Below, one piece after another: positions 51,901 through 60,939 of a stretch of 64,000 bases of DNA; the stretch's first letter is position 1, and the number at the start of each line of letters is the position of its first letter. The DNA lies in NCBI RefSeq assembly GCF_047219225.1, contig NZ_CP178208.1, forward strand, positions 1,674,001 through 1,738,000, given 5' to 3'. Below the pieces are notes generated by a model. It worked only from the letters and a program-made list of their open reading frames with translations. It ran no database searches and was not told where the DNA came from. A program made the position numbers and the translations under genes. Source of the DNA: IMCC45349 sp047219225. GTDB lineage: Bacteria > Bacteroidota > Bacteroidia > Flavobacteriales > Flavobacteriaceae.

Positions 51901-54900
51901 GGAGCAGAAGATGGTGTACTTGAAACACCAGCTAACAGTTGGGCAGGAATTACGAGACAATTAACTTCTACTGATTTTGAGCAAGCTAATGTTGAGTATG
52001 TTGAGTTTTGGTTAATGGATCCTTTCTTAGATAATGCATCCAATCCAGGTGGTAAGTTAGTGTTAAACTTAGGTAATATTTCTGAGGATGTATTAAAAGA
52101 TGGTAAAAAGCAATACGAAAATGGATTACCAGAAGATGGTGATATTAGTTTGTTACCACAAACTGTTTGGGGAAGTGTTGCGCCACAAAATCAATCGTTA
52201 ATTTATGCTTTTTCATCATTAGGACAAGATAGAACAAATCAAGATGTTGGTTTTGATGGTTACGATGACGTAGAAGAAGCAAATCCTACAGATCCTAGAT
52301 TCTCTGCATTCAGTAACTTAGAAGATCCAGCAAACGATAATTACACTTATTTCTTAAATACTGAAGGAAATATTTTTGAGCGTTATAAAAAGTATAATGG
52401 TTTAGAAGGAAACTCACCTGATACATTTACCGATACGAATAGAGGTTCTACTACTCAACCAGACGTGGAGGATATAAATCGTGATAACACTATGAATACT
52501 ATAGATAGTTATTATGAGTACGAAATTGGAATTTCACCAACAGATTTTACAGACCCTAACAATCCATATATTGTAGATACGAAAACAATTACAGACATTG
52601 TCTTGCCAAATGGAGAGCCTGCTGGTGATGTGAGATGGTATCAATATAGAATACCTTTAGCAGCCTTTACAGGAGAAGAAGGTGGAATATCAGATTTTAG
52701 ATCTATTCGTTTTGCACGTATGTATCTAAAAGATTTTTCTGAAAGAACTGTATTAAGATTTGGTACACTTGATTTAGTACGTAGTGACTGGAGACGTTAT
52801 CTATTGTCTTTAGATGACGAATCAAATGAAGAAACAGAAACAGAGCCTACAGATTTTAGTGTTGGAATTATTGGGATTCAAGAAAACGATGGAAGTTACA
52901 TTACACCACCTGGAGTAAGAAGAGAGCAGTTAAATAATAATAACAATATCATCAGACAAAATGAACAATCATTAGTAGTTAATGTATGTGATTTAGAGTC
53001 TGAAGATTCTAGAGCTGTATTTAAGAATATTAATGTAGATATGCGTCAGTATAAAAAGCTACGTATGTTTATTCATGCCGAAGATGGTGTTGATGAAGGG
53101 TTTGAGCAAGGAAATTTAGTAGGTTTTATTAGAATGGGTAATGATTTTACTCAAAACTATTATCAAATAGAAGTACCTTTGAGAAAGTCATCTGGAGCAC
53201 TTGTTGGAACTGATAATGAATCACAAGCTAGAGAGGTATGGCCAGAGTTTAATGAAATTAACTTACCTATTGAGATTTTAGAAAAAATAAAATCTATAGG
53301 AATTACAGAAGGAACATTAGGAGATGAAAATCCAACATTCTATAATGTTATCGATGGTGTGCTACAAGAAGGTGAAGTTGGAGAGTTTGATCCTTTCTTA
53401 TTAGATTTTAATACTGATATAGAAGAAGGTCCTCATGAACAGCGTGTGGCAATAAAAGGTAATCCTAATTTTGGTGATGTTAGAACTTTAATGGTTGGTG
53501 TTAAAAATATAGGGCCAAATAATGAATGTGCAGAAGTTTGGTTTAACGAATTACGTTTAGCAGACATGGACAACGAAGGTGGTTGGGCTGCTGTGGTAAG
53601 TATGGATACAAACATTGCAGACTTCATGAATGTTAATGCTACTGCAAGAAAAAGCACAAGCGGATTTGGAACCATAGAGCAAGGACCTAATGAAAGAAGT
53701 AGAGAAGATGTACAACAATACGATGTTGTTACTAATATTAATATTGGACAACTTTTACCTAAAAAATGGGGATTACAAATACCGTTTAATTATGGGCAAA
53801 GTGAAGAGCTTATTACACCAGAATACGATCAACAGTATAAAGATATTAAGTTACAATCACGTTTAGATGCTGCTACTTCTGGAGCAGAGCGTGAAAAAAT
53901 TAAGCGACAATCTGAAGATTATACAAAAAGAAAGAGTATTAATTTTATTGGCGTTCGTAAACAAAGAACAAATCAAGAAGCTAAGCCTAGGTTTTATGAT
54001 GTTGAAAACTTAACATTAAACTATTCGTTTAATGAAGTAGAACATAGAGATTTTGAAATAGAAAATTCTTTAGACCAAAATGTAAGAGTAGGAGCTAATT
54101 ATAACTTTAATTTCAACCCTGTTAAAATTGAACCTTTCAAGAAAAATGACTCTTTATTTAGAGGGAAGTATTGGAAAATATTAAAAGACTTTAATTTTAA
54201 TTTATTACCATCTAGTTTTTCTATTAATACTGATTTTATCAGACAGTTTAATAAGCAAAAATTTAGAGAGGCTGATTTAGCAGGTGATAATATTGGTATT
54301 GAAGAATTATTTAGAAGAAATTATACGTTTGACTTCCAATATACAGTTAACTATGATATTACTGATGCATTACGTTTAAACTTCACAGCAGCAAATAATA
54401 ATATTGTAAGAAACTATTTTATTGATGATGACTTAAATGGAGATCAAGACCCTACACTAGGTGTTTGGGACGGCTTTTTTGACGTAGGTGATCCAAATAG
54501 ACAATCACAACAATTAGGAATAAATTATGAACTTCCATTACATAAAATACCAACATTAAACTTCTTGAGAGCTACCTATGCTTATACAGGAGATTTCCAA
54601 TGGAACAAAGGGTCAGATCTATTTGGTGAGCTAACTATTGATGGCGAAACGTACGATTTAGGTAACTCAATATCTAATGCTAATACGCACAACTTGAATA
54701 CCACTCTAGATATGCAAAAGCTATATCGTTATTTAGGGTTAGTGAAAAGAAGAGGTAGAACATCTTCTAGACCTGCTCCTAAAAAGGGAGTGCCAAATGC
54801 AAGTGGGAAAGAGGATGCTAAGAATAAAAAGCAACCAGGTAAAACAAGTAAACTAGCTAATATTGGAATAGACTTATTGACAAGTATTAAGAGAGCTCAA

Positions 54901-56244
54901 ATAAATTATTCAGAAAATAATGGAACATATTTACCAGGTTATCTTGAAACTCCAGGATTTATAGGTACATTAAAACCAACGCTTGGATATACATTTGGTA
55001 GTCAAAGAGATATTAGGAATATAGCAGCAAGAAATGGTTGGTTAACTGTTTATGATCAGTTTAACCAGCAATATACTGAAGTTCATAACGAAAACTTGGA
55101 TTATTCGGTAAACCTAGAACCAGTTAAAGATTTAAAGATTGATCTTTCTGGTGGTAGAACCTATGCTGAAAATGTAACAGAAAATTTCAATACTACTGAT
55201 TTAGATGGTGATGGATATAGTGATGTATACAACTCGCTAATCCAAAATTCATTTGGAAACTTTAATATATCTACATCATTAATAAAAACAGCTTTTGGTA
55301 AGAGTGATGAAAATGGATCAGCTGCTTTTGATGATTTTAGAGCAAATAGATTAGAGATTGCTAATAGATTAGCTAGAAAGTTCTATGGAACTACAACTTT
55401 TGCAACCGACGCCGAAGGATATCCTTTAGGTTTTGGTAAATCAAGTCAAGCAGTTTTACTTCCAGCATTTTTATCAGCTTATACAGGAAAAGACCCAAAT
55501 AAAATTAGCTTAGGTGCATTTAGAGATTTTCCAATTCCTAATTGGAACTTAAAATATACTGGATTCATGAAAATGAAATGGTTTAAAAAACGCTTTAAAC
55601 GTTTTTCTGTATCTCATGGTTATAATGCATCATATACAGTTAATCAGTTTAGAACAAACTTAGATTATGTGGCTGGAGATGGAAGTTTAGATTATGCTTC
55701 TCAAGATCCTAATGCTTTAGACCAATCTGGGAATTTTAAAAATGAAACAGTTTTCAGTAATATAAATTTAGTTGAGCAATTCAGTCCTTTAGTTAAATTT
55801 GACATGGAGATGAAAAACTCATTAAAAATTCTAGCTGAAATTAAAAAAGATAGAATGTTATCTTTAAGTTTTGACAATAACCTTCTAACTGAAGTACAAG
55901 GTTATGAATACATTTTAGGATTAGGATATAGAATTAAAGATGTAAAAATAAAGTCACAATTAGCTGGACCAAGAAAGACTGTGAAGAGTGACTTGAATAT
56001 GAAAGCAGATATATCTATTAGAAATAATAAGACGATTATTAGGTACTTAGATTTAGATAACAATCAAGTTACTTCAGGGCAAACTATTTGGACTCTAAAG
56101 TATTCTGCAGATTATGCATTTAGTAAAAACCTTACTGGTATTTTCTATTTTGACTATTCTTTCTCAGAATATGCTATTTCAACAGCTTTCCCACAAACAA
56201 CAATTCGTTCTGGATTAACATTACGATATAACTTTGGAAATTAA
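48958..56244 (+). CDS. sprA: SprA, type IX secretion translocon barrel, TTG start
   Basis: The 2428-residue protein matches SprA, the giant outer-membrane barrel (36 strands in the known F. johnsoniae structure) through which type IX substrates exit; it is needed for gliding. I place the start at TTG 48958: this gives MKTTNNTYIKLLKAQLAL plus a hydrophobic core and cleavage after LGLFAQ, a full signal peptide, while the next ATG (Met20-21) would cut it. Words such as YTYDPLLDRYIYTATVG, FDQRISLSLLGKVGTRLQVTANY, YVDDFEGTQNGIDLLSPQSW and a C-terminal strand ending LTLRYNFGN fit. The length is close to the 2403 residues I recall for F. johnsoniae. Downstream neighbours are gcvH, a VanZ-like gene, TonB genes and a remB-like gene. 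Confidence 0.95.
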   Translation: MKTTNNTYIKLLKAQLALCVMLLCSLGLFAQQPQTVRDSTSTTFSFNNLNIPNPNSIIYKYTYDPLLDRYIYTATVGSFNIKYPVILTPKEYQDLVLKESLKSYYKQKIDAYDGKKEGAEDLQKNLIPEFYVNSSFFETVFGGNTIEVIPQGSVEMDLGVMFTKQDNPSFSPRNRSNFTFDFDQRISLSLLGKVGTRLQVTANYDTQSTFDFQNLIKLEYTPTEDDIIQKIEVGNVSMPLNSSLISGAQSLFGVKTELQFGKTKVTAIFSEQKSQTKTVVAQGGGTLEDFEFFGLDYDENRHFFLSHYFRENYNKALENYPYINSQVQITRIEVWVTNRTNQTDNVRNIVAIQDIGESDRIGLNPIPGGFITSAPGAFPDNGNNRFDPTTIGSGSILTDDIRDIATAQNGFGTLSGQVNEGFDYGKLENARKLIQGNEYIVDTQLGYISLNQRLQNDEVLAVAFQYTVGGDVYQVGEFANDGVNATDVSEDANTGNQIINNNSLVLKMLKSAVTNVEQPIWDLMMKNIYNTGAFQLSQEDFKLNIFYTETSPLNYITPVEGTPFPAPIGNDDPLDETPLLRVFNFDRLNYNNDPQNKGDGFFDFVPGITVIPQNGKIVFTKVEPFGNYLFEKLRLDATEDYEGDETIPGTFNANQLKYVYKTLYKETKTAALQDGEKNKFQVKGRYKSSGGSGIPIGAFNVPRGSVKVTAGGRVLVEGVDYTVNYQIGTVQILDPALQASNTPIQVSVENNSVFGQQTRRFSGFNVEHQFNENFVLGATLLNLNERPITQKANYGTEPINNTIFGFNGNYSTEVPFLTRLANKLPNIDTDVPSNLSLRGEFAYLAPGAPKGADFEGEATSYVDDFEGTQNGIDLLSPQSWFLSSRPKNLGRVYAQGPEDENGYQNGFDRAHLNWYTVDPIFYSSQRPSGISDDDVSDLYTRRIFIDEIFPQVDLVQGQSTIINSLDLVFDPTERGPYNYQPGAEDGVLETPANSWAGITRQLTSTDFEQANVEYVEFWLMDPFLDNASNPGGKLVLNLGNISEDVLKDGKKQYENGLPEDGDISLLPQTVWGSVAPQNQSLIYAFSSLGQDRTNQDVGFDGYDDVEEANPTDPRFSAFSNLEDPANDNYTYFLNTEGNIFERYKKYNGLEGNSPDTFTDTNRGSTTQPDVEDINRDNTMNTIDSYYEYEIGISPTDFTDPNNPYIVDTKTITDIVLPNGEPAGDVRWYQYRIPLAAFTGEEGGISDFRSIRFARMYLKDFSERTVLRFGTLDLVRSDWRRYLLSLDDESNEETETEPTDFSVGIIGIQENDGSYITPPGVRREQLNNNNNIIRQNEQSLVVNVCDLESEDSRAVFKNINVDMRQYKKLRMFIHAEDGVDEGFEQGNLVGFIRMGNDFTQNYYQIEVPLRKSSGALVGTDNESQAREVWPEFNEINLPIEILEKIKSIGITEGTLGDENPTFYNVIDGVLQEGEVGEFDPFLLDFNTDIEEGPHEQRVAIKGNPNFGDVRTLMVGVKNIGPNNECAEVWFNELRLADMDNEGGWAAVVSMDTNIADFMNVNATARKSTSGFGTIEQGPNERSREDVQQYDVVTNINIGQLLPKKWGLQIPFNYGQSEELITPEYDQQYKDIKLQSRLDAATSGAEREKIKRQSEDYTKRKSINFIGVRKQRTNQEAKPRFYDVENLTLNYSFNEVEHRDFEIENSLDQNVRVGANYNFNFNPVKIEPFKKNDSLFRGKYWKILKDFNFNLLPSSFSINTDFIRQFNKQKFREADLAGDNIGIEELFRRNYTFDFQYTVNYDITDALRLNFTAANNNIVRNYFIDDDLNGDQDPTLGVWDGFFDVGDPNRQSQQLGINYELPLHKIPTLNFLRATYAYTGDFQWNKGSDLFGELTIDGETYDLGNSISNANTHNLNTTLDMQKLYRYLGLVKRRGRTSSRPAPKKGVPNASGKEDAKNKKQPGKTSKLANIGIDLLTSIKRAQINYSENNGTYLPGYLETPGFIGTLKPTLGYTFGSQRDIRNIAARNGWLTVYDQFNQQYTEVHNENLDYSVNLEPVKDLKIDLSGGRTYAENVTENFNTTDLDGDGYSDVYNSLIQNSFGNFNISTSLIKTAFGKSDENGSAAFDDFRANRLEIANRLARKFYGTTTFATDAEGYPLGFGKSSQAVLLPAFLSAYTGKDPNKISLGAFRDFPIPNWNLKYTGFMKMKWFKKRFKRFSVSHGYNASYTVNQFRTNLDYVAGDGSLDYASQDPNALDQSGNFKNETVFSNINLVEQFSPLVKFDMEMKNSLKILAEIKKDRMLSLSFDNNLLTEVQGYEYILGLGYRIKDVKIKSQLAGPRKTVKSDLNMKADISIRNNKTIIRYLDLDNNQVTSGQTIWTLKYSADYAFSKNLTGIFYFDYSFSEYAISTAFPQTTIRSGLTLRYNFGN

Positions 56245-56274
56245 TAACTAACACAATATATAATAACATTTATT

Positions 56275-56655
56275 ATGAATATTCCTTCAGAATTAAAATA
56301 CACTAAAGATCACGAATGGGTTAAAGTAGATGGAGATACTTTAACTATTGGAATTACAGATTTTGCTCAAAGCGAATTAGGAGACATCGTTTATGTAGAA
56401 GTTGAAACTGTTGATGAAACACTTGACGCTGAAGAAGTTTTTGGAACTGTTGAAGCAGTAAAAACAGTATCAGATTTATTTTTACCTGTTGATGGTGAAA
56501 TTGTTGAGTTTAATGAAGCTCTTGAGGATGAGCCTGAAAAAGTAAACTCTGACCCTTATGGAGAAGGTTGGATGATTAAAGTGAAATATAGTGACGCATC
56601 GCAATTAGACGAGCTTTTATCTGCCAATGATTATAAAGCTTTAATAGGTGCTTAA
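56275..56655 (+). CDS. gcvH: Glycine cleavage system H protein
   Basis: The 126-residue lipoyl carrier shuttles the aminomethyl group in glycine breakdown. The lipoylated lysine is Lys63 in GTVEAVKTVSD. Other blocks: KYTKDHEWVKV at the N-terminus and NSDPYGEGWMIKVK late in the chain. The length matches. It lies 30 bases after sprA; P, T and other cleavage genes are not nearby. Its last 8 bases overlap the VanZ-like gene start. Confidence 0.96.
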   Translation: MNIPSELKYTKDHEWVKVDGDTLTIGITDFAQSELGDIVYVEVETVDETLDAEEVFGTVEAVKTVSDLFLPVDGEIVEFNEALEDEPEKVNSDPYGEGWMIKVKYSDASQLDELLSANDYKALIGA

Positions 56656-57016
56656 AAAAAGCATACCTATTATTACAATAGGATACACCATTTTAATAGC
56701 AATACTAAGTTTAGCTAATATTGGAGAATTACCAGATATTGGTTCGAGTTTCGACGATAAAATTTTCCATTTTTTAGCTTACGGATTATTGATGTTATTA
56801 TGGTTTCTTTTTATATTTAAGTCTAATTTTAAAAAAAGTTTATTGGTTTCTTCATTAATTGTTTTGTTTTATGGTACAATTATTGAGGTATTACAAGGAC
56901 AATTATCTACTTCCAGAATTGCTGATGTATATGATATCTTAGCAAATAGCCTAGGAGTAGTAATTATGGCATTAATTATTAATATAAAAAGAGAAGTTAT
57001 CGTTAAAAACATATAA
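56648..57016 (+). CDS. VanZ-like membrane protein, GTG start
   Basis: The 122-residue protein has four membrane helices (about 5-25, 38-58, 64-80 and 95-112). The GTG at 56648 is the sensible start: it overlaps gcvH by 8 bases and gives MLKKSIPIITIGYTILIAI. The VanZ hallmarks are DDKIFHFLAYGLL and YGTIIEVLQG, then DVYDILANSLGVV. VanZ-like proteins are linked to teicoplanin resistance in enterococci but most have unknown roles. The conserved position between gcvH and the TonB genes hints at a role in the envelope, as inference. Confidence 0.85.
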   Translation: MLKKSIPIITIGYTILIAILSLANIGELPDIGSSFDDKIFHFLAYGLLMLLWFLFIFKSNFKKSLLVSSLIVLFYGTIIEVLQGQLSTSRIADVYDILANSLGVVIMALIINIKREVIVKNI

Positions 57017-57076
57017 ACCCTTGTTTTTTTAGCAAATAATTGGTTATTTTACCACTCTTGAAACACTATTTAAATT

Positions 57077-57799
57077 ATGGAACCTAAAAAGAATCCTAAA
57101 GCAGATGTAAGTAGAAATGGCTCTGTGTATTTCGCAGTTGGTCTAGCATTAATGTTATTGTTTACGTACAATACAATTAATTATAAAACGTACGATAAAG
57201 AAGCTGTTGATATTGGACAACTTAATCTTGATGACGAATTAGATGAAGAAATTCCAATCACTGAGCAAATTCAAACACCTCCACCACCTCCACCACCTCC
57301 AGCAGCTCCTGAAGTAATTGAGATTGTTGAGGATGAAGAAGAGATTGAGGAAACTGTAATCGAATCTACTGAAACAGATCAAGAAGAAGAAATTGTTGAG
57401 GTTGAAGAAGTAGAAGTTGAAGAAGTAGAAGAAGATATTGAAGTACCTTTTTCTGTAATTGAAAACGTACCTGTTTTCCCTGGTTGTGAAAAGAAAAAGA
57501 GTAACAACGAGAAAAGAAAATGTATGTCTGAAAAAATCACAAAATTTGTACAAAAGAAATTTAATACAGACTTAGCTGGTGATTTAGGACTTACAGGAAG
57601 ACAGCGTATTAGTGTTATTTTCAAGATTGATAAAAATGGTAACGTTATGGGAGTACGTTCTAGAGCGCCACACCCAAGATTAGAAAAAGAAGCGGCTAGA
57701 GTAATTAATTTACTTCCTAAAATGAAACCTGGTAAACAAAGAGGAAAAGCTGTAATTGTACCTTACTCTTTACCAATAGTTTTTCAAGTACAAGACTAA
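57077..57799 (+). CDS. TonB-like energy transducer, first of a tandem pair
   Basis: The 240-residue protein has one N-terminal inner-membrane helix (about 18-34), an acid- and Glu/Val-rich spacer, and a run of eight prolines (68-75) typical of TonB spacers. The C-terminal domain follows from about residue 125. The C-terminal domain has the phrase ENVPVFPGCEKKKS with Cys137 and Cys149, 12 apart, likely a disulfide, then LTGRQRISVIFKIDKNGNV and LPKMKPGKQRG, as in Bacteroidota TonB C-domains. It should couple the inner-membrane proton force (ExbBD, not in the window) to outer-membrane barrels. A perfect palindromic terminator follows. Confidence 0.85.
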   Translation: MEPKKNPKADVSRNGSVYFAVGLALMLLFTYNTINYKTYDKEAVDIGQLNLDDELDEEIPITEQIQTPPPPPPPPAAPEVIEIVEDEEEIEETVIESTETDQEEEIVEVEEVEVEEVEEDIEVPFSVIENVPVFPGCEKKKSNNEKRKCMSEKITKFVQKKFNTDLAGDLGLTGRQRISVIFKIDKNGNVMGVRSRAPHPRLEKEAARVINLLPKMKPGKQRGKAVIVPYSLPIVFQVQD

Positions 57800-57820
57800 A
57801 AATAAACTTTTTATATAGTT

Positions 57821-57855
57821 AAAATCCCGTTACATATGTAACGGGATTTTTTTTG
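57821..57855 (+). terminator. Palindromic terminator between the TonB genes
   Basis: A perfect 30-base palindrome (57821-57850) with 15-base arms that ends in a T run. Each TonB gene therefore likely has its own transcript end. Confidence 0.92.
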
Positions 57856-57905
57856 GTATGCTTATTGTGTTTTATTCATAACATTAACATTTTAAAATAA
57901 TAATT

Positions 57906-58697
57906 ATGAATTTTTTTAAGAAAAATCACAAACTCGTTGGTCAGAACGAGCAAAGTGAAAAAAAACCACACAAGCATGATGTAAATTTACAAAAAAACTC
58001 AACCCTCTACTTTCAGGTTGGGTTGATTTTAACATTACTTGCTACGTATGCACTCTTTGAAATGAATTTTCAAGTAAGTATTCCAAATGAAAAAACATTA
58101 GTAACTCTTGAAGAGCCAGATGTATTTACTGCTGAAACAAAGAAGTATGTAATATATGAAGAGCAAGCTCCAAAGGTAGAAAAGAAGCAAATAAAGCCTA
58201 CTATAGTTATTGATCCAAAAATTGTAGAAGATGACACTCCAGATGTAGTTGCAGCTTTAGTAACTGAAGCGCCAACAGTAGATGTTAGCGAGTTCGATCC
58301 AGATGCTATGGATGATGTTATTGAAATTGATGAAGAAGCGCCAGTACATTTTACCTTAGTAGAAAATGTTCCAATATTTCCAGGTTGTGAAAAGAAGAAA
58401 ACTAACAAGGATAGGAAAAAATGTATGGAGCAGAAGTTAGCTAAGCATATAAATAGAAAGTTTAATACAAACTTAGCTGCAGATTTAGGATTAACAGGAA
58501 GGCAAGTTATTCAAACACAATTTAAAATTGACAAGAATGGAAATGTGGTTGATATTAAAGCCAGAGCACCTCATTCAAGATTAGAAAAGGAAGCTGCAAA
58601 GGTTATTGGTAAAATACCGCAAATGATTCCTGGTAAGCAACGAGATCAAAATGTAGAAGTAATTTATTCATTGCCTATAGTATTTAAAGTACAATAG
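57906..58697 (+). CDS. TonB-like energy transducer, second of a tandem pair
   Basis: The 263-residue paralogue has a longer Lys-rich cytoplasmic N-terminus (about 1-30), a helix (34-52), and an Asp/Glu/Val-rich spacer without a proline run. Its C-terminal domain is nearly the same as the first copy: ENVPIFPGCEKKKT with Cys161 and Cys173, again 12 apart, and LTGRQVIQTQFKIDKNGNV, PQMIPGKQRDQNV. The close identity of the C-domains but different N-terminal halves suggests duplication followed by divergence of the spacer. It may serve different partners from the first copy. Confidence 0.85.
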   Translation: MNFFKKNHKLVGQNEQSEKKPHKHDVNLQKNSTLYFQVGLILTLLATYALFEMNFQVSIPNEKTLVTLEEPDVFTAETKKYVIYEEQAPKVEKKQIKPTIVIDPKIVEDDTPDVVAALVTEAPTVDVSEFDPDAMDDVIEIDEEAPVHFTLVENVPIFPGCEKKKTNKDRKKCMEQKLAKHINRKFNTNLAADLGLTGRQVIQTQFKIDKNGNVVDIKARAPHSRLEKEAAKVIGKIPQMIPGKQRDQNVEVIYSLPIVFKVQ

Positions 58698-58717
58698 ATT
58701 TTATTTTAATTATTTTT

Positions 58718-58754
58718 AAAACCGTTATTCAGCTATTGGATAGTGGTTTTTTTG
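58718..58754 (+). terminator. Imperfect terminator after the second TonB gene
   Basis: About 11 base pairs including G-U pairs form across the interval starting ACCGTTATTC, followed by a T run. Weaker than the neighbouring palindrome, but well placed before the remB-like gene. Confidence 0.6.
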
Positions 58755-58811
58755 TTTAACCCTTGTTAAAAAAGCATTATCTTTCACCAATCAAAAAGTA
58801 ACCTATTTAAG

Positions 58812-60935
58812 ATGAAGCAATTCTTCCTACTTTTATTAGTATGTGTTCAGTTCCAATTATTTGCACAAGATTTACCTCAATTTGAAAAACTTCCTGTATT
58901 TCCAGAATGTGAAAACGAACCAATTGACAATCTTAAATCATGTTTTTATAATCAATTGTCACAATTTGTATATAGTAACTTTAAGGTGCCACAAATTGTT
59001 AGTGATGAGAGTTATAAAGGACAAGCAGTAATTTTATTTGAAGTTGATGCCAAAGGTAATTTTAAAGTGTTGTATGTAGATGCTGTTTACAAAGAGGTAA
59101 AAGAAGAAGTTCAGCGTGTTTTTTCCAAATTGCCAAAAATAAAACCAGCAACGTATAATGGTAATCCTACTTACAAACAATATACTTATCAAATTAATGT
59201 GCCTTTAGATGCGCCAAATCTTTATAATAATACAATTGAAGATATAAATACTAAAAATCCTAATGAGGAATTATCATTATTAGAACAAGCAGCGAAGACA
59301 GAGTTAGATAGCCTTAATAAAAACATTATTCCTTATGAAGATTTAGAGTATAATAGTCAGTTAAACATTCCATTTGTACATCAAGCATATTCAAGATTTG
59401 ATAGGAGTATGAATGTTGTAGGAGCTAATAGTCATACAGGTTCAAAGCCGTTTGTATATGCAGATGTTGCTGAGTATTATGATTTAAAGTCTGAAAAAGA
59501 TAAATTATTAAAGGAGCCAAAAGGATGGTGGCAACGCAAGTTGTTTAATGAGCGTATGGTTGCTGTTCAAGGAAAAGGATATTGGTTTACAGTAGATCCT
59601 ATTTTTGATTTGCAAGTAGGTAAAGACACTGATGCAGATTTTAACTCAACATTTAATAATACTAGAGGATTACTTTTTCAAGGTGGTGTGGGTGAAAAGT
59701 TAAGTTTTTCAACATCGGTTTACGAGAGTCAAGGACGCTTTGCTCAATATTTTAATCAATATACTGAGAGTTTAGGGCAACCTGGATCTGAAAATGAAAT
59801 AGGAGTAGTTCCAGGAAGAGGTATTTCCAAACGTTTTAAAACAGATGCTTTCGATTATCCTGTAGCAGAAGCATATTTGTCCTATGCGCCATCAAAAGCA
59901 TTTAATGTTCAGTTTGGACATGGTAAAAACTTTATAGGTGATGGTTACCGCTCTTTATTACAAAGTGATGTAACAAGCCCATATCCTTTTTTAAAGTTAA
60001 ATACAAAATTTTGGAAAATTAAATACACCAATACATGGATGTGGTTAAAAGATATTAGACCAGAAGTTCAAGTAGATGGTGCTTATCAAACAAAATATAT
60101 AGCTAATCATTATTTGAGCTGGAATGTTTCTAAAAAATTTAATTTAGGATTATTTGAGTCTGTAATGTGGGTGAAAAATGATAATAGAGGTTTTGATATT
60201 AATTATTTAAACCCAATTATTTTCTATAGAGCTATTGAATTTGAAACTGGTCAGGATGCTGGAAATGCCATTTTAGGAGCTTCGGCTAAATATAAGGTTA
60301 ATGACAACTTTTATACCTATGGACAGTTTATTTTAGATGAATTTTCTTTAAATGATATAAAAGGAGGCGAAAAAAGTTGGAAAAATAAATATGGTTATCA
60401 AATAGGAGCAAAATACTTTAATGTCTTTAAGGTAGACAATTTAATGCTACAATTAGAGTATAATCGTGTAAGACCATATACATACTCACATAATACAGTA
60501 TCATTAAATTATGCACATAATAACCAAGCTATGGCACACTTATGGGGAGCTAACTTTAGTGAAGCTATTGCTATTGCACGTTACCATTATGGACGTTGGT
60601 TTGCCGATGCTAAAATAGTATTTGGAACGAGAGGTTTAGATTTTAACACTGAAGAAGATGGCTTTAGCTATGGAGGTGATATTTATCGAGATTATGATGA
60701 AAGACCTTTTGATACTGGAGTTGAAATTGGACAGGGTAATAAAACAAATACTTTTCATGCCGAATTGCAATCGGGTTATTTAGTAAATCCAGCTACTAAC
60801 CTAAAACTATTCGCCTATTTAAGTTATAGAAATTTTAATCCAAATGCTACTACAGCTACTACTTTTAGTAATAATACTGTATGGTTTAGCTTAGGATTAA
60901 AGACAGACTTATTTAATTGGTATTTCGATTTTTAA
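58812..60935 (+). CDS. remB: RemB-like gliding protein: TonB-C-like domain plus Wzi-type barrel
   Basis: The 707-residue protein has a signal peptide (LLLLVCVQFQLFAQ). A TonB-C-like domain follows (residues about 20-130: FEKLPVFPECENEP with Cys33 and Cys44, AVILFEVDAKGNFKVLYV, LPKIKPATYNG). After a linker a large beta-rich part (about 190-707) looks like the Wzi/capsule-assembly barrel: WFTVDPIFDLQVGKD, FQGGVGEKLSFSTSVYE, VQFGHGKNFIGDGYRSLL. I recall that F. johnsoniae remB (a gliding/surface gene) has this place downstream of sprA, so I name it remB with caution. The barrel may attach surface polysaccharide. A convergent hydrolase gene begins 4 bases after the stop. Confidence 0.7.
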   Translation: MKQFFLLLLVCVQFQLFAQDLPQFEKLPVFPECENEPIDNLKSCFYNQLSQFVYSNFKVPQIVSDESYKGQAVILFEVDAKGNFKVLYVDAVYKEVKEEVQRVFSKLPKIKPATYNGNPTYKQYTYQINVPLDAPNLYNNTIEDINTKNPNEELSLLEQAAKTELDSLNKNIIPYEDLEYNSQLNIPFVHQAYSRFDRSMNVVGANSHTGSKPFVYADVAEYYDLKSEKDKLLKEPKGWWQRKLFNERMVAVQGKGYWFTVDPIFDLQVGKDTDADFNSTFNNTRGLLFQGGVGEKLSFSTSVYESQGRFAQYFNQYTESLGQPGSENEIGVVPGRGISKRFKTDAFDYPVAEAYLSYAPSKAFNVQFGHGKNFIGDGYRSLLQSDVTSPYPFLKLNTKFWKIKYTNTWMWLKDIRPEVQVDGAYQTKYIANHYLSWNVSKKFNLGLFESVMWVKNDNRGFDINYLNPIIFYRAIEFETGQDAGNAILGASAKYKVNDNFYTYGQFILDEFSLNDIKGGEKSWKNKYGYQIGAKYFNVFKVDNLMLQLEYNRVRPYTYSHNTVSLNYAHNNQAMAHLWGANFSEAIAIARYHYGRWFADAKIVFGTRGLDFNTEEDGFSYGGDIYRDYDERPFDTGVEIGQGNKTNTFHAELQSGYLVNPATNLKLFAYLSYRNFNPNATTATTFSNNTVWFSLGLKTDLFNWYFDF

Positions 60936-60939
60936 TAAT

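Noticed and set aside
57239..57624. Antisense frames over the first TonB gene, rich in Phe or Ser
   Set aside because: Shadows of the Glu/Val and proline repeats of the spacer.
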